64,000 nt of DNA from Cylindrotheca closterium (Eukaryota > Bacillariophyta > Bacillariophyceae > Bacillariales > Bacillariaceae), in the NCBI GenBank assembly GCA_933822405.4, contig CAKOGP040002203.1, positions 123,945 through 187,944 of the forward strand, read 5' to 3'. How positions within the stretch are numbered: position 1 is the first letter of the stretch; every line of letters begins with the position of its first letter. The notes beneath the pieces are model-generated. The model saw only the letters and a list, made by a program, of their open reading frames with translations. It was not told the origin of the DNA and searched no databases. Both the position numbers and the translations under genes were made by a program. Below are positions 33,465 to 43,746 of the stretch, piece after piece.

Positions 33465-34973
33465 TTACCAAGCCAAAAGCGTCATCAACAAAACGCCAGC
33501 AGTAGCAATAAGCTTGAGCTGAGCCCACGATCCAATTCCTGTAGCACCACTGGGAAATCTGCGTTGGCGGCAATTAGCATTTGACAAGGAGTCTAGACTG
33601 TTGAATGTATCTGAAAGGTCAGTCGCATTATCGCCATACATGTAAAGAGGACCAGAGGAATGGTAGACACTCGGGTTGAATCCAGAGGCGATGGATGCCA
33701 CCAAGTTGAAGCCTTCCGCACAGGTAAGAGCCGGGTGAAAATTGGGTGGCAGTTCCAAGTAAGGCACTTCGCATTCACGTGAACCGGACATGGGCACCCA
33801 TTCCTCAGACTCGGTGAGTGCAGCGGGGAGCCATTCGGGATTGCCGGGCATTTCGGGCAATGCTACATCTGTTCCGTTCGAGCAGAAGGCATGAGCGGCC
33901 TTACCCACAAGACCTTGCAAAATGACAAAGGAATCGTCAGGATCAGTGTTTCCGTCTTCCATGCTCAATACCTCCATTTGTTGACAAATCGAATTGGCAT
34001 CGCCAATATTGGTAGACTCCACACCATCAAATTGTGTCGATCCAATAACAGGCTTTGTCTCCAATGGATCCACGGTGGTATCGTTGGACACTGGAGGAGC
34101 TGCAAACTCCAAAGTGCACTCGTCCACGGCTCCCTCGCACGCATAAAGGGTCGCCGCTTCGGAACGTGGAGCTTGACGAATGGTGCTGGAGGCACTGAGC
34201 GGAGTTCCTTGAGAAATCTCGACCACGGCTCCTTGCGGAATCTTGCAGACCCAACGATTTTCTTGGGCAGTAGCGATGTTGTTGTACCAGTAGAGAGATG
34301 GGAAGGCTCCTTCAATGCCCATACTCAAGCCGTCGCCTCTGACGCGAACGAAATCATTGAATCGTTCCAAATTGCTAGTTTGACAGACTGGAACGTAGGT
34401 CTCTGGGACCATGCAACTGACGCCACCATCCCTTTCGGTGTAGTAGGGTCCAGCCGATCCATAGAACTCGTCTGGAACAATCACCCAGTTGCATTGAAAA
34501 TCTTCCATTGCACAATCAGTATAGGCGCTGTTGGCTTCAATCCAACGGCCGGCCAATTCGGTGGTGTCCGGGCATTGCTCGTCAAAGGATATGACAGGTG
34601 GAATAACCTCACCACTGTCGGTCCACTCTCCATTGTCATTTCGCACTTGGAGCACAGTGACTGTGGAACCCAACGCGCACTTGACATGATCGGCATGAGC
34701 GATGTATCCAATCACCGGTCCAGCCGACAAGACAATCTCGTCGCCATTGGGACTGTACTCATCAAAGTTGACCACTCTGGTAGCACCGATTCCGGCACCC
34801 CGGTTTTGGTTGTCACCGCACGTGTAGACAACGGCAGATCCCAGCTCGAGCAAATTCAACTTTTGCTGAACGCAAGCTGTCGAACCACTGTCGGAAGAAA
34901 CACTGCTGGTGGTGAAAGCAGAAGCAAGGGAGAAAACGGACAAGCCGATGGCAGATTGAAAGGTTCCTTTCAT
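33465..34973 (-). CDS. Secreted, possibly GPI-anchored Cys-containing protein
   Basis: The protein has 502 residues from ATG 34973; upstream codons in frame lack ATG. The N-terminus is a signal peptide (KGTFQSAIGLSVFSLASAF). The mature part has many spaced Cys, several N-glycosylation sequons (NDT, NGT, NAT) and motifs such as CGDNQNRGAGIGATRVVNFD and RWVCKIPQGAVVEISQG. It ends in a small-residue region followed by a hydrophobic tail (LKLIATAGVLLMTLLAW) with no cytoplasmic residues, as in GPI-anchor signals. I recognise no family. An extracellular or cell-surface location is well supported by the two end signals; function is unknown. Confidence 0.75.
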   Translation of the reverse strand: MKGTFQSAIGLSVFSLASAFTTSSVSSDSGSTACVQQKLNLLELGSAVVYTCGDNQNRGAGIGATRVVNFDEYSPNGDEIVLSAGPVIGYIAHADHVKCALGSTVTVLQVRNDNGEWTDSGEVIPPVISFDEQCPDTTELAGRWIEANSAYTDCAMEDFQCNWVIVPDEFYGSAGPYYTERDGGVSCMVPETYVPVCQTSNLERFNDFVRVRGDGLSMGIEGAFPSLYWYNNIATAQENRWVCKIPQGAVVEISQGTPLSASSTIRQAPRSEAATLYACEGAVDECTLEFAAPPVSNDTTVDPLETKPVIGSTQFDGVESTNIGDANSICQQMEVLSMEDGNTDPDDSFVILQGLVGKAAHAFCSNGTDVALPEMPGNPEWLPAALTESEEWVPMSGSRECEVPYLELPPNFHPALTCAEGFNLVASIASGFNPSVYHSSGPLYMYGDNATDLSDTFNSLDSLSNANCRQRRFPSGATGIGSWAQLKLIATAGVLLMTLLAW

Positions 34974-35802
34974 TTTTTTAGAAGGCAGTCTCTTCTGAAC
35001 TTGAATAGGGCTATATATCAACTGACAAGAGAGGCACACGAGAAGATCTGTGATTATTGTGATGCAACGGTCTCATGAACGTTGACGTGTAGTGACTTTC
35101 CACAGAAACCCACAAATCCTACCCACAAAATTGCTATGTCTCTTTCAGGTCATTTCGATGGCTGGCGTGAATTCGCTAAGTCAATCAATCAGTTGAAGAT
35201 TTTTCAAAGTCTATCTGATGACATGCATGCGCGATGATGATGTTTATTTACCGTGAAACGAATCATATGCAACGGTATATAATTCATATTATGTTGTATG
35301 GAGAGTTCATGTTTTCAGCTACTACTGCTTATTTTATATAATGGCATCCGCGGTTGTTCTTTTGTTTCCATTTGTGTTTGTGCCAGGGACGCATCCAAGG
35401 TCGCTCCTTTTTTATCCTACGATCGATCGAAAAAATGATGCATCTACCAGATGATACAGTAGGTACGGAAGTTATTCTCTCATAGAATGACTGGAATTGG
35501 CAATTGGAACGGAAATTTGATTCATTTTCAGGGAACTGCAAGGGCACATGCCTTTGGCAAAAGAGGATATATTAAAAGCAGATTGATTTACCATTTCTCG
35601 ACAACCAACCTCTCTCACTGCATGGGCATGTGTTTGATAGCTTTGATTCTCAACTTTAGTATGACACGAATCCACTTTCAACGAACTGGTCTATAATATG
35701 TTGTGGAAACTTTTGCAGTGCGAATGACAATTCAACTAGTGCTTCCCATTTCTCATATAGAGAAAAATAAGATCATTTCCTACTTTGTTACTTGTATTGC
35801 TT
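34974..35802. other. Intergenic region
   Basis: No supported gene is seen. Short AATC tracts lie near 35179. Confidence 0.5.
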
Positions 35803-37896
35803 TTACTCTTTCCATTCCGATTCGAATACCATAGTACGTCCCAGGAAGTTAATGGTCTGCTTCTTAGTGTAAAGCATGTCAGAACCTTCGAATCTCCAGC
35901 TCACGTGAGTTTCCGAATTGGATTCCGGCGAAGACCACCATCCAACCTGCTCAAAGTCGGGGGCAAACTCTTTGGTTTCCGGAGGATAAAACACAATATT
36001 GGCCGGATCGACAACTCCATCGGCATCAGGCTTGGCTCCGTTAATGTATCCATACTGTCCGTGAATATTTTTGCCATCGCTTCGTTTTGGTTCCTTGTTC
36101 TTGGGATGGATATTGACTTCGACCGGGTCTGTGCCAGCATCTTTTCCTGGTGGACTAGACCAAACGCCCTGCAGATTGTTGGGTTCCCCTTGTTTTGGCG
36201 CACTTGCGACGGTAGGATAGACCCACACGGAATTGGGTCCTAATGTGCGAACCCGCTCAGTGGTGGTGCCATCTGTGCTTGGTTTCGTCTTTGGTGGTGG
36301 AGATGGTGGTGGTGGTGTGGACAGATCTACCACGTCTCCATGAGAAATGCCCAAGTCCTTCAAAGGTTCAGAAGAATCGTCATCCAATGGCTTGCCGTTG
36401 AAGCTCAATTGTTGGTCCTTCACGGGAATATTGTGTTTGTCGGCAATCCTCTTTTTCAAATCAGGGACGGTATCCTTGGAAGGATCGACTGAGACGGATA
36501 GTACTTTGCCGTCGGGTGTCTTGACTTTGATGGTTGCTGGCATCAAGTCGACCACATCGCCATCTGCAATACCAAGATCCTTCAGTGACTTCTTGGGTTC
36601 GTCCAAATCGTCACCATCGTATTGTAAAATCTGATCTTTCTTTGGAATTCCGTGCTTGTCTTCCAACTTGGTCTTCAAATCGTCAATCGTAGCATCTGGA
36701 CTAAGCGTAATTGGAATCTTCTTGCCCTTCTTTCCATCTGGTGTGTGTACTTGGACTTGGACAGTAATATCACTGGGAGGTGCAGCCACGACAACGAGCA
36801 AATCACCGTCTTTGACACCATAGTCGTCCAATGTATCATCAGGATCATCCAATGGGCTTCCTTTAAAGGTCAAGTCGGTACCGTCAGAGGGGATATCATG
36901 TTGCTCTGCCAGTTGGTCCTTGATCTTTTGGATGGAATCGTCAGGAGCTACAGATAGACTCACAATCTTGCCATCTGGTGTTTGAACTCGAACCTTCATA
37001 TCACCGCTTGGATCTTTCATGTCAATCACGTCTCCTGGTTTGACGCCACACTGTCCCAAAGTGGCCTTTGGGTCATCGAGAGGCTCGCCATTCAACTCGA
37101 GATCTTGGTCACCCACTGGAATATCATGTTCGTCTTCCACCTTTTGTTTCAAATCAGCAATTGTTTCGTTGGGCTTGACCTTGACGGGCAACTTCTTGCC
37201 GTCGGGTGTCTTGACATGGACGGTCATTTCCTCCGGTGGATTCAATTCCAAAATGTCACCAGGCTTGATGCCAAGATCCTCCAGAGTAGCTTGCGGATCA
37301 TCCAGGGGTTTTCCTTTTAGATTTAGTTTTTGACCATCCGCAGGAATATCATGATCGTCTTCAATGGTTTCCTTAATGTCAGGAATAGTGTCGTCGGGTG
37401 AAACCTTCATGGGCACCAAGGTTCCATCTGGTAGTTTGACTTGAATGTCAAATTTCTCTGGCTTTTTCGGTTTGGAATCGTCGTCCGAGTCCTCATCGTC
37501 ATCTGGTTTGACAAGCGATGGCCGACGCTTGTTCAACATTGCCTTGGCCTTTTCCCGCAAGAGTTCTTGCTTTTTCTTTTTGGCTTCGTCATCCTCATCG
37601 CTAACGCCAGCGGTTGGCGCGGCGAAATCAGAAGGATCCATGTCAGGAAATTGAATCTCGGCAAACGGCTTGAGGTTCCCGACACTGTCATAGATTTCTC
37701 CACGATCATGAACCGTATCTTCAATCACAATAATGCCACTTTCGAGAGAGATGAGTCGTCTCACCTTGCAGCGATCGTTGGGCAAATCAATGGGTTTTTC
37801 AATTTCAATGTTGGTCACCATTTCGCCACGGTAGGGTTTACCGACTTTTACATTCAAAATATCATGGACGTCATCGGGACTTCGTTCTTTGGGCAT
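35803..37896 (-). CDS. Protein with five tandem ubiquitin-like domains
   Basis: The single-exon gene encodes 697 residues from ATG 37896. After a conserved N-terminal region (1-100) and an acidic/basic linker come five ubiquitin-like domains at about 149-222, 225-298, 301-375, 377-455 and 457-531. Each has the pattern (V/I)KTPDGK...(V/L)...DTI-x-DLK-x-K-(I/V)-x-D-x-H-x-IP-x-x-DQ-x-L-x-(F/L)-x-G-x-x-LDD...L-x-D-x-GI-x-x-GD. None ends in Gly-Gly, so the domains cannot be released or conjugated as ubiquitin is. After a Pro-rich linker, residues 545-697 form a separate region with GQYGYINGAKPDADGVVDP and VGWWSSPES. Domain identity is clear. A scaffold or adaptor role is inference. Confidence 0.85.
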   Translation of the reverse strand: MPKERSPDDVHDILNVKVGKPYRGEMVTNIEIEKPIDLPNDRCKVRRLISLESGIIVIEDTVHDRGEIYDSVGNLKPFAEIQFPDMDPSDFAAPTAGVSDEDDEAKKKKQELLREKAKAMLNKRRPSLVKPDDDEDSDDDSKPKKPEKFDIQVKLPDGTLVPMKVSPDDTIPDIKETIEDDHDIPADGQKLNLKGKPLDDPQATLEDLGIKPGDILELNPPEEMTVHVKTPDGKKLPVKVKPNETIADLKQKVEDEHDIPVGDQDLELNGEPLDDPKATLGQCGVKPGDVIDMKDPSGDMKVRVQTPDGKIVSLSVAPDDSIQKIKDQLAEQHDIPSDGTDLTFKGSPLDDPDDTLDDYGVKDGDLLVVVAAPPSDITVQVQVHTPDGKKGKKIPITLSPDATIDDLKTKLEDKHGIPKKDQILQYDGDDLDEPKKSLKDLGIADGDVVDLMPATIKVKTPDGKVLSVSVDPSKDTVPDLKKRIADKHNIPVKDQQLSFNGKPLDDDSSEPLKDLGISHGDVVDLSTPPPPSPPPKTKPSTDGTTTERVRTLGPNSVWVYPTVASAPKQGEPNNLQGVWSSPPGKDAGTDPVEVNIHPKNKEPKRSDGKNIHGQYGYINGAKPDADGVVDPANIVFYPPETKEFAPDFEQVGWWSSPESNSETHVSWRFEGSDMLYTKKQTINFLGRTMVFESEWKE

Positions 37897-38889
37897 GATT
37901 TATATGTTGAATCGCTGACGATGTGTCTTTTATGAAAACTGAGATGAATGATTCAGGCAGGGCGGTGAAGAGCGCAGTAGTATAAGTTCGCGTCGCTTTC
38001 TTGGAACGATGAAAGTTTGGCACGTCTATGGAGGGTCTCTCAGACGATGTCAACAAGTGATGAAGTATAGTAGGTGTGTAGAAGCAAGCTGTTCAATATA
38101 CCGTAGGTTCCGCCTGAGTGACTGATAGTGCAAGATATGTTTCTCATTATCCTCGGTAAATTCCAGAACTTACTGTAGGTCACAGTGACTATACCGTCAT
38201 CCGGACACAAATGTGACATTTATAGCCCGCCGAGTGATCAATATCTCATCACAAAAACGAAAGCATCATTTTAAAAAAAGGTGTATATACGGTATGTCCA
38301 TTAGAACCTATGGCCATGCGCAGGTAGAGGAAAAGCCCATGATCATAGTGAACGAAGTAGATGACGCACTCAACTCGGTGACCTCAACGGACCCGGCACC
38401 TTGCATAGTGCAGAAGGAGAAAAAATCAGACTCTGCCGCCGTCGTTACACTCATGATATTGCCGATTCTTCCTGTTGCAAAGTTATAGGCGTGCCGTTTG
38501 GAACTTGAATCGACTGTACTTACTTTACTGTCGTCTGGAGTATTCGACAAATCTACAAAACAACCGTTTCCAACCGGTGGAATACTGCAAGTAGGCTCGG
38601 ACGATAGAAGTCAAGGAAGCTATCATTGATCAGGTGGATCTTGACTTCACCGTTTTTGCCTTTGTAGCTATCAAGAAGTTTTCGCTGTTTTTGCCATAGT
38701 AGTCGGAACCTGAAAGAAGAAGAAAACCTAATTCATATAGGTTGTGCTGGTCGCATTCCAAAACTGCAAGAACGAGGCAATCCCAGCATCAGCAGGAGGC
38801 CATGGTATGACCATCCTAGTTAGCTACATTTCTATGGATGTGGTGTCAGAACTTTTTATACATTTAGTATTTGTCTAGTTATTTAGTAG
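37897..38889. other. Intergenic region
   Basis: A 65-codon ATG frame at 38294-38488 (+) overlaps an 80-codon minus frame. Neither has a recognisable feature and neither is supported as a gene. Confidence 0.4.
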
Positions 38890-39700
38890 TCAAGCACATT
38901 TCACTTTCTTATTCCAAGACTTGAATGCCATTGCTGCAACGACTCCCAACAACAACAAGGAATACCAATGAAAGAGACAATATTTCCACCAAACACAAAT
39001 GACGCTTTCTCGTGCACCATGTTCGTCGTATCCACTTTCAGGACATCGTCGTCCAGTTCCATTGGATAGTATAGTGTCATTCTAGTTGGAAATACACATT
39101 CTTCTGTGTCTTGCTTTTTGAGTACGTGCGCCGTTGTATCGGACAGGACGTGTTGAGTATAAACGGCAATCGACATGTCAGCAGTGGGTATTTGAACAAG
39201 ACGGTGGTAGTATTGCTGGCGTCAGAAGTATCGGAAAACCAAATGTACTGGATATTGTCTTCCATATGGACATTGTACCTCCATCTGCTCTACTAGTCAG
39301 CTTTGGGTTCTCCTGGATCAAGAGGAGTTGCAAAACTCAAGGCCCTATCAGCTCGTGTCCTCTCGCCTTGAAGGTCACAAATGTCATCGGATTGCTCCCG
39401 TGTAGACCAGCATTCTTCGATCTGGATTATCATAAGTTCCGTCGCCTTCTTGTCGATAATTAGCAAAGCTACTCCATTCAGCCATAAGTAGTTTTGGCTT
39501 TCAGGTGACCACAATCCACTCCATTCAATTCCTGAAGGAAAGATCTTTGATACTACAGAGTCGTAATCATTTTCAAGAGTGTAGGTATGTGGTGGTGTTG
39601 ATGGATTGGAAGCAGAAGTAGGCACAGCTATATATATACTGGCCCTTTGCAATCTTGTCATCATAGTAATCGCCATCGTCATGTATACTAGTAGATTCAT
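38890..39700 (-). pseudogene. Decayed membrane or secreted protein gene
   Basis: Three minus-strand segments in three frames read as one protein. The first, from ATG 39700, has a short hydrophobic start and an ectodomain-like body (GLWSPESQNYLWLNG) up to two consecutive stops at about 39290-39295. The same frame resumes with MEDNIQYIWFSDTSDASN. It then shifts to a segment with DTTAHVLKKQDTEECVFPT, and finally a third frame supplies a membrane-like end (WYSLLLLGVVAAMAFKSWNKK) with a stop at 38890. I see no good GT-AG pairs that rejoin them, so decay is favoured. A multi-intron gene remains possible. Confidence 0.4.
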
Positions 39701-40057
39701 TCCTCACTTGCCACTTCTTCTTGCGACAAAGTTTTTGGCGATATAGGGCATAGCAAAAGCACGTTCCATCCTGGCACCCATTGCAACTGGAATATTATCA
39801 TACCCAGTCAGACGAATGAATCAAATGCGATGATTGATTCATTCAGTCCATCCAATCGAACTTATTACTAAATTGCACCGACTTCAGAATGCTTTGCTTT
39901 TGGGTTTGTTGACTACAGACACAATAAATTCAAATTGTAAGTATGTATACACTAATCGTATATATGTAAATAATATAATGTTGAATCACATCAATATATA
40001 TCAGTATCCTTTCTTTCTTTCTTTCTTTCTTTCCTCCCTTCCTGAGGTGTCTATTAT
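39701..40057. other. Intergenic region with CTTT microsatellite
   Basis: A CTTT tract lies at about 40009-40034. No gene is seen. Confidence 0.5.
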
Positions 40058-41164
40058 TTAGATGACCTCCCAACACCCATTGATAGGCTTGGCATGTTCT
40101 AGTAAGATAGGGTTGGCCGAATTCTCAATGCACCCCCCTCTAATTTCAAAGACTTGATTGCCTAGTTGAATGTACGCTTGTCCCAAATGTTGGTACATGA
40201 TGCTGTTGGTGGCAAACTTTTCCACGCACAATTCGCATCCCGTTTCGCTATCGCCATCGCCCAAGACTTCGCCCCATTTTCCCGCTTGGGGCAAACCGGC
40301 GTAATTGATCCAATGCAAAATTTTGGGAACGTATCCAGCGACGTGTCCCGCGGCAAAGTAACCAACGTCGTCATCAATGATCAAATCAGAAGCAATCAAA
40401 TAGCCGGCATAGGACAAATCTGCTTCCGTGGCATTGATGGGAATGTACAATTTGCCATCTCCATCAATCCAGCAGGAACCAGGCGACATTTTGGCGAGGA
40501 TTCCAAGTGACAGAGAAGCAATGTTGACAAAGACTGCCCCGGCAATGGTCCAATGGGGGACTTGCAAGGAACACAAGGCAAACGCGGCGATTGCTCCAAA
40601 TTCTACGGGAAGCAAAAAGTACTTTCCGACCCACAAGGACGTCAATTGAAAGTCAATTTCGGCACCATCGTCGTCGTCTTCCTTGTTTTCCGGCTTGACC
40701 ATAAACAAGAGGGCCAAGGAACGGCGGATGCGATAGTCCAAAAAGGCCGGTAGGACAAACAACAAGACTCCCCAACCGGCATGTCGCCAATGGGGTTCCT
40801 CTGTGTAATACGCCAAATAGGGCAAGCAAATGGCCATGATGATTGCCGTAATGGTAGCCAGAACCACCTTGGTTAGCTCGTACTTGGCCTTGGTGAATTC
40901 GTACACGCTGGCGTACGGATTCACGCGTTCTTCCGGAGCCCATTGCAATAGCAAACACGCAATTTGATACGAGGCGAGTGCAAAGGTAAAGACCTTGACT
41001 GCCAACAGCTGTTCCGTCAAGGCTACAAAGAGGGCCAAACTAGCGCTCATGATTCGTAATAGACTCACAAACAGGGTGGCCTTGCTCAAGTGCGGCAAGA
41101 CGCAATATTGTTGCAAATGAGCGCGAATGGCGTCGCCTCGTCGACTTCCTTCATCGCGCCGCAT
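40058..41164 (-). CDS. Polytopic membrane protein of unknown function
   Basis: A single exon encodes 368 residues from ATG 41164. About six hydrophobic segments are visible, including LLRIMSASLALFVALTE, VFTFALASYQIACLLLQW, VVLATITAIIMAICLPYLAY, GWGVLLFVLPAFL, FGAIAAFALCSL and VFVNIASLSLGIL. An acidic loop (NKEDDDDGAEID) separates the halves. The C-terminal 120 residues are soluble, with SCWIDGDGKLYIPINATEA and CELCVEKFATNSIMYQHLG. I recognise no family or catalytic motif. A transport or scaffold role would be a guess. Confidence 0.75.
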   Translation of the reverse strand: MRRDEGSRRGDAIRAHLQQYCVLPHLSKATLFVSLLRIMSASLALFVALTEQLLAVKVFTFALASYQIACLLLQWAPEERVNPYASVYEFTKAKYELTKVVLATITAIIMAICLPYLAYYTEEPHWRHAGWGVLLFVLPAFLDYRIRRSLALLFMVKPENKEDDDDGAEIDFQLTSLWVGKYFLLPVEFGAIAAFALCSLQVPHWTIAGAVFVNIASLSLGILAKMSPGSCWIDGDGKLYIPINATEADLSYAGYLIASDLIIDDDVGYFAAGHVAGYVPKILHWINYAGLPQAGKWGEVLGDGDSETGCELCVEKFATNSIMYQHLGQAYIQLGNQVFEIRGGCIENSANPILLEHAKPINGCWEVI

Positions 41165-42788
41165 TGTGTCTTTGTCTTTGTTTGTCTTTGTCTTTGTTTA
41201 CTGAATTGTGAGGTTGCTACTGCTACTGTGCTGTCTCGGTACGATACTGTTGCTGCTGTACTGTCAAGCGTCAAGTCACTTGAGAGCTCTTTGTTTTGTT
41301 GCTGTGTTTGTTGGGACGCGGTTTTCAAGGTTGCTTGGGATGGTTTGGAATTTGTTGTGGTTTCGCCATTTAAGGCTTGTTGGGACTTCAGAATGGTATC
41401 TTTGTTAAGGTTTTGGATCTTGAAAAGGAAACAATTATGCGACCGACTTGGTTGGGCCCTCTTTTCTTAACAAGTGAGACATGCATAATATCCTTTGGTT
41501 AATTGATCTTTGTTTATCTCACTTCCTCCTTTCATTTAACAAAACTTTCGGTCCGTGAATCGAACTTAACGCTGTGCATGGATCGATATTTTCGGCAGGC
41601 GCGTGCCCAATTTTGGGTGTGGGTTTTGTCACGTCCGACGAATGGATGAATAGGGGGAAAGTGTGTGATTTTGAAATGGGGGAATGTGTATGAATCAATC
41701 GTTGCTTGGATGCTTTTGGACAATGGAGAAAAGTAGAATCATTCACTATTGCAAACGTGATACGAAAATATATCGTCTCATGAACGACAACAATAACAAC
41801 AACAACAACGCCACCAACAACCACAAATCGATAGAAAACAAAAGAGTAGATCAAAGAAGTGTAGGACCCACCAAAATAGTCTTCTGTTGTGGTAGATCAT
41901 CCATCAATCAGCAGAGTAGTAGTAGTATTCCATACCCAAAAAGATGTCGTTCTTCTTGGAACTCCAATCAAAACCACCTTGTGAATGGTTGTCCGCCATG
42001 ATGTTTGTGTACATGACTAGATGAATTTGGACATGATGCATGCATGCATGCATGTGTACATGTACATATGTGTACATGCACCAACCCATCAAGAATGGGC
42101 GCAAAGGTTCAGTTGCTGGATGCACGAAATTTCAAATTGTGTGTATAGTCTTTGTTCTGCCTTGTCGTCGTCGTCATGCTGGTGCTGCTGATGGCTGGCT
42201 GGCTGCTAAAATCAATGAATCAATCAATCAGGAGCCAAAAGCGCACCAATTCTTGCTCGTCTTTGTGGCATGGGACACACACATAGTACACAACATCAAT
42301 CATGGTATAACAACGTTGCTCTTGACTTGACTTGACTTGATTTTGATACTGATATTATGTATGCATCATGATTGTTCATAGTAGTATTATCATGACCAAA
42401 GAGTAAAGAAAGAAACGACATGCATATTGATTCATGCATTGTGGAGGCAATTTCTATTTTTTGTTTCTTTGTGACTTCCGAAAATTCACGTTTTCCAAAA
42501 AGACTTCACGAGACTTCACGTGGGCAGAAATGGACTTCACGTTGGTTGCTTCCAGCCGATGCATGGACGTAGAATTGGTACATAAAAGCATACTACGGGT
42601 GTAAGCAGTCGATAGAGTCGACTTCATGGATTCGGTGAAACCAATACCGCGGTAACTAACTTCTTACATATATTACGTACCGGTATAATATTTTATATGT
42701 AACGAAAAAGTCCGATGGCGCAAGTCATGTATCTTTTATATATACAACATCACAGAGTTGATGGGCGGAATATAGATGAGATGATACA
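41165..42788. other. Intergenic region with simple repeats
   Basis: Holds a TTTGTC tract just upstream of the preceding gene (41167-41200), AAC repeats near 41782-41820, the alternating purine-pyrimidine tract at 42036-42081, a GACTT tandem near 42310-42332 and a TACCGGTA palindrome at 42678. No gene is supported. Confidence 0.5.
42036..42081. repeat. 46-bp alternating purine-pyrimidine tract
   Basis: The tract starts with ATGC units and passes into TGTACATGTACATATG-type sequence. Every step alternates purine and pyrimidine, which favours Z-DNA or cruciform structure. Confidence 0.8.
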
Positions 42789-42793
42789 TAGCC

Positions 42794-43135
42794 CTAACCC
42801 CAACCCTGGAGTTTTTCAAATTGGCTGCTCGTCCCAATGAGAGGCTGCAGTGATTCTTCTGCCTTTATTTGTGGTTCTTCGTCATCAGTGCTCCTGGTCG
42901 TGGCAGCGGCATCATCTCCTATCATGTTTTTTTTTGTAGCACCACCAGAAGTCGGAAGGTGAAGCGATGAAGCATATGGCTCTGTTGAAAGCAATGCTGA
43001 CTGCAGTGTTAGCTCAGCGAGAAATGGCTGGCTGAAGCAGCCAATCCTCATAGCACGAAACATCACAGCTGAAACCATCATGATAAGAAACGTCATCACA
43101 TCATAATGTCTATCAGATGAAGGTGGCCTGATCAT
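42794..43135 (-). pseudogene. 5' fragment of an HA-repeat gene
   Basis: From ATG 43135 the minus strand encodes RHYDVMTFLIMMVSAVMF and, later, TDDEEPQ. This matches, in DNA and protein, the first 90 codons of the HA pseudogene at 45821 (RHYYDVMTFFTMASAMMF, TDEEPQ). The match ends just where the first HA repeat would begin, and the sequence then runs into CCCTAACCCCAACCC on the plus strand (42791-42805). It is a truncated relic in inverted orientation to the 45821 copy. Confidence 0.75.
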
Positions 43136-43746
43136 AGGAGCGTTGGTTAGTTTTATGGATGTGATTTTTTCACTACTAGTACTAGTAGCTACTATGTACT
43201 ACTACCTGCCCTACTATTAGTACTTACTGTAGGGATAGGGATCTGCCTATACGTTGACGCTGATGACGAAACAATGTCGATTGTTTGTTGGACGCTGGAT
43301 GTAGTTGGTTTGTGTGATAGATCAAAATATGTGGATGGCTATGGACGCGATGATGATGATGATGATGATGATGAGGCGTTGATTATTACCTACCTACGAA
43401 CCAATTGTGATGAAAAATAGAACAGCGTGTGTACGTCGACCGTTCCTGTTGTCAGCAAAACCCGTCCACTCCTCGCCTCATATCAATGTCTCCCGTATCA
43501 TTGCCCGCCACTCGCGTTGCTTTATTCGAGTCACATCGGCGTCCCAGATAGACAATACTGTACGCATACGATACATATGTATTGCGTACCGGTACGCATC
43601 TCGCATCATTCATCATCACACCCATCACACCCATCACACCGCATACGTACAATACTGTGTATATGTGACAGAAGTCATATCCTAATATCTCCATATCATA
43701 TCAATATCAATATCACACTGATCACACCGCATATTCGCACTATACA
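43136..43746. other. Intergenic region upstream of the FkbM-like gene
   Basis: Contains a GATGAT microsatellite (about 43350-43375), a TACCGGTA palindrome at 43587 and CATCACAC tandem units near 43612-43640. No gene is seen. Confidence 0.5.

Noticed and set aside
38294..38488. Small plus-strand gene
   Set aside because: No domain, signal or homologous copy supports it, and a longer minus frame overlaps it.
40009..40034. Short tandem repeats here and elsewhere as a CRISPR array
   Set aside because: They are simple microsatellites without spacers, in a eukaryotic nuclear setting.
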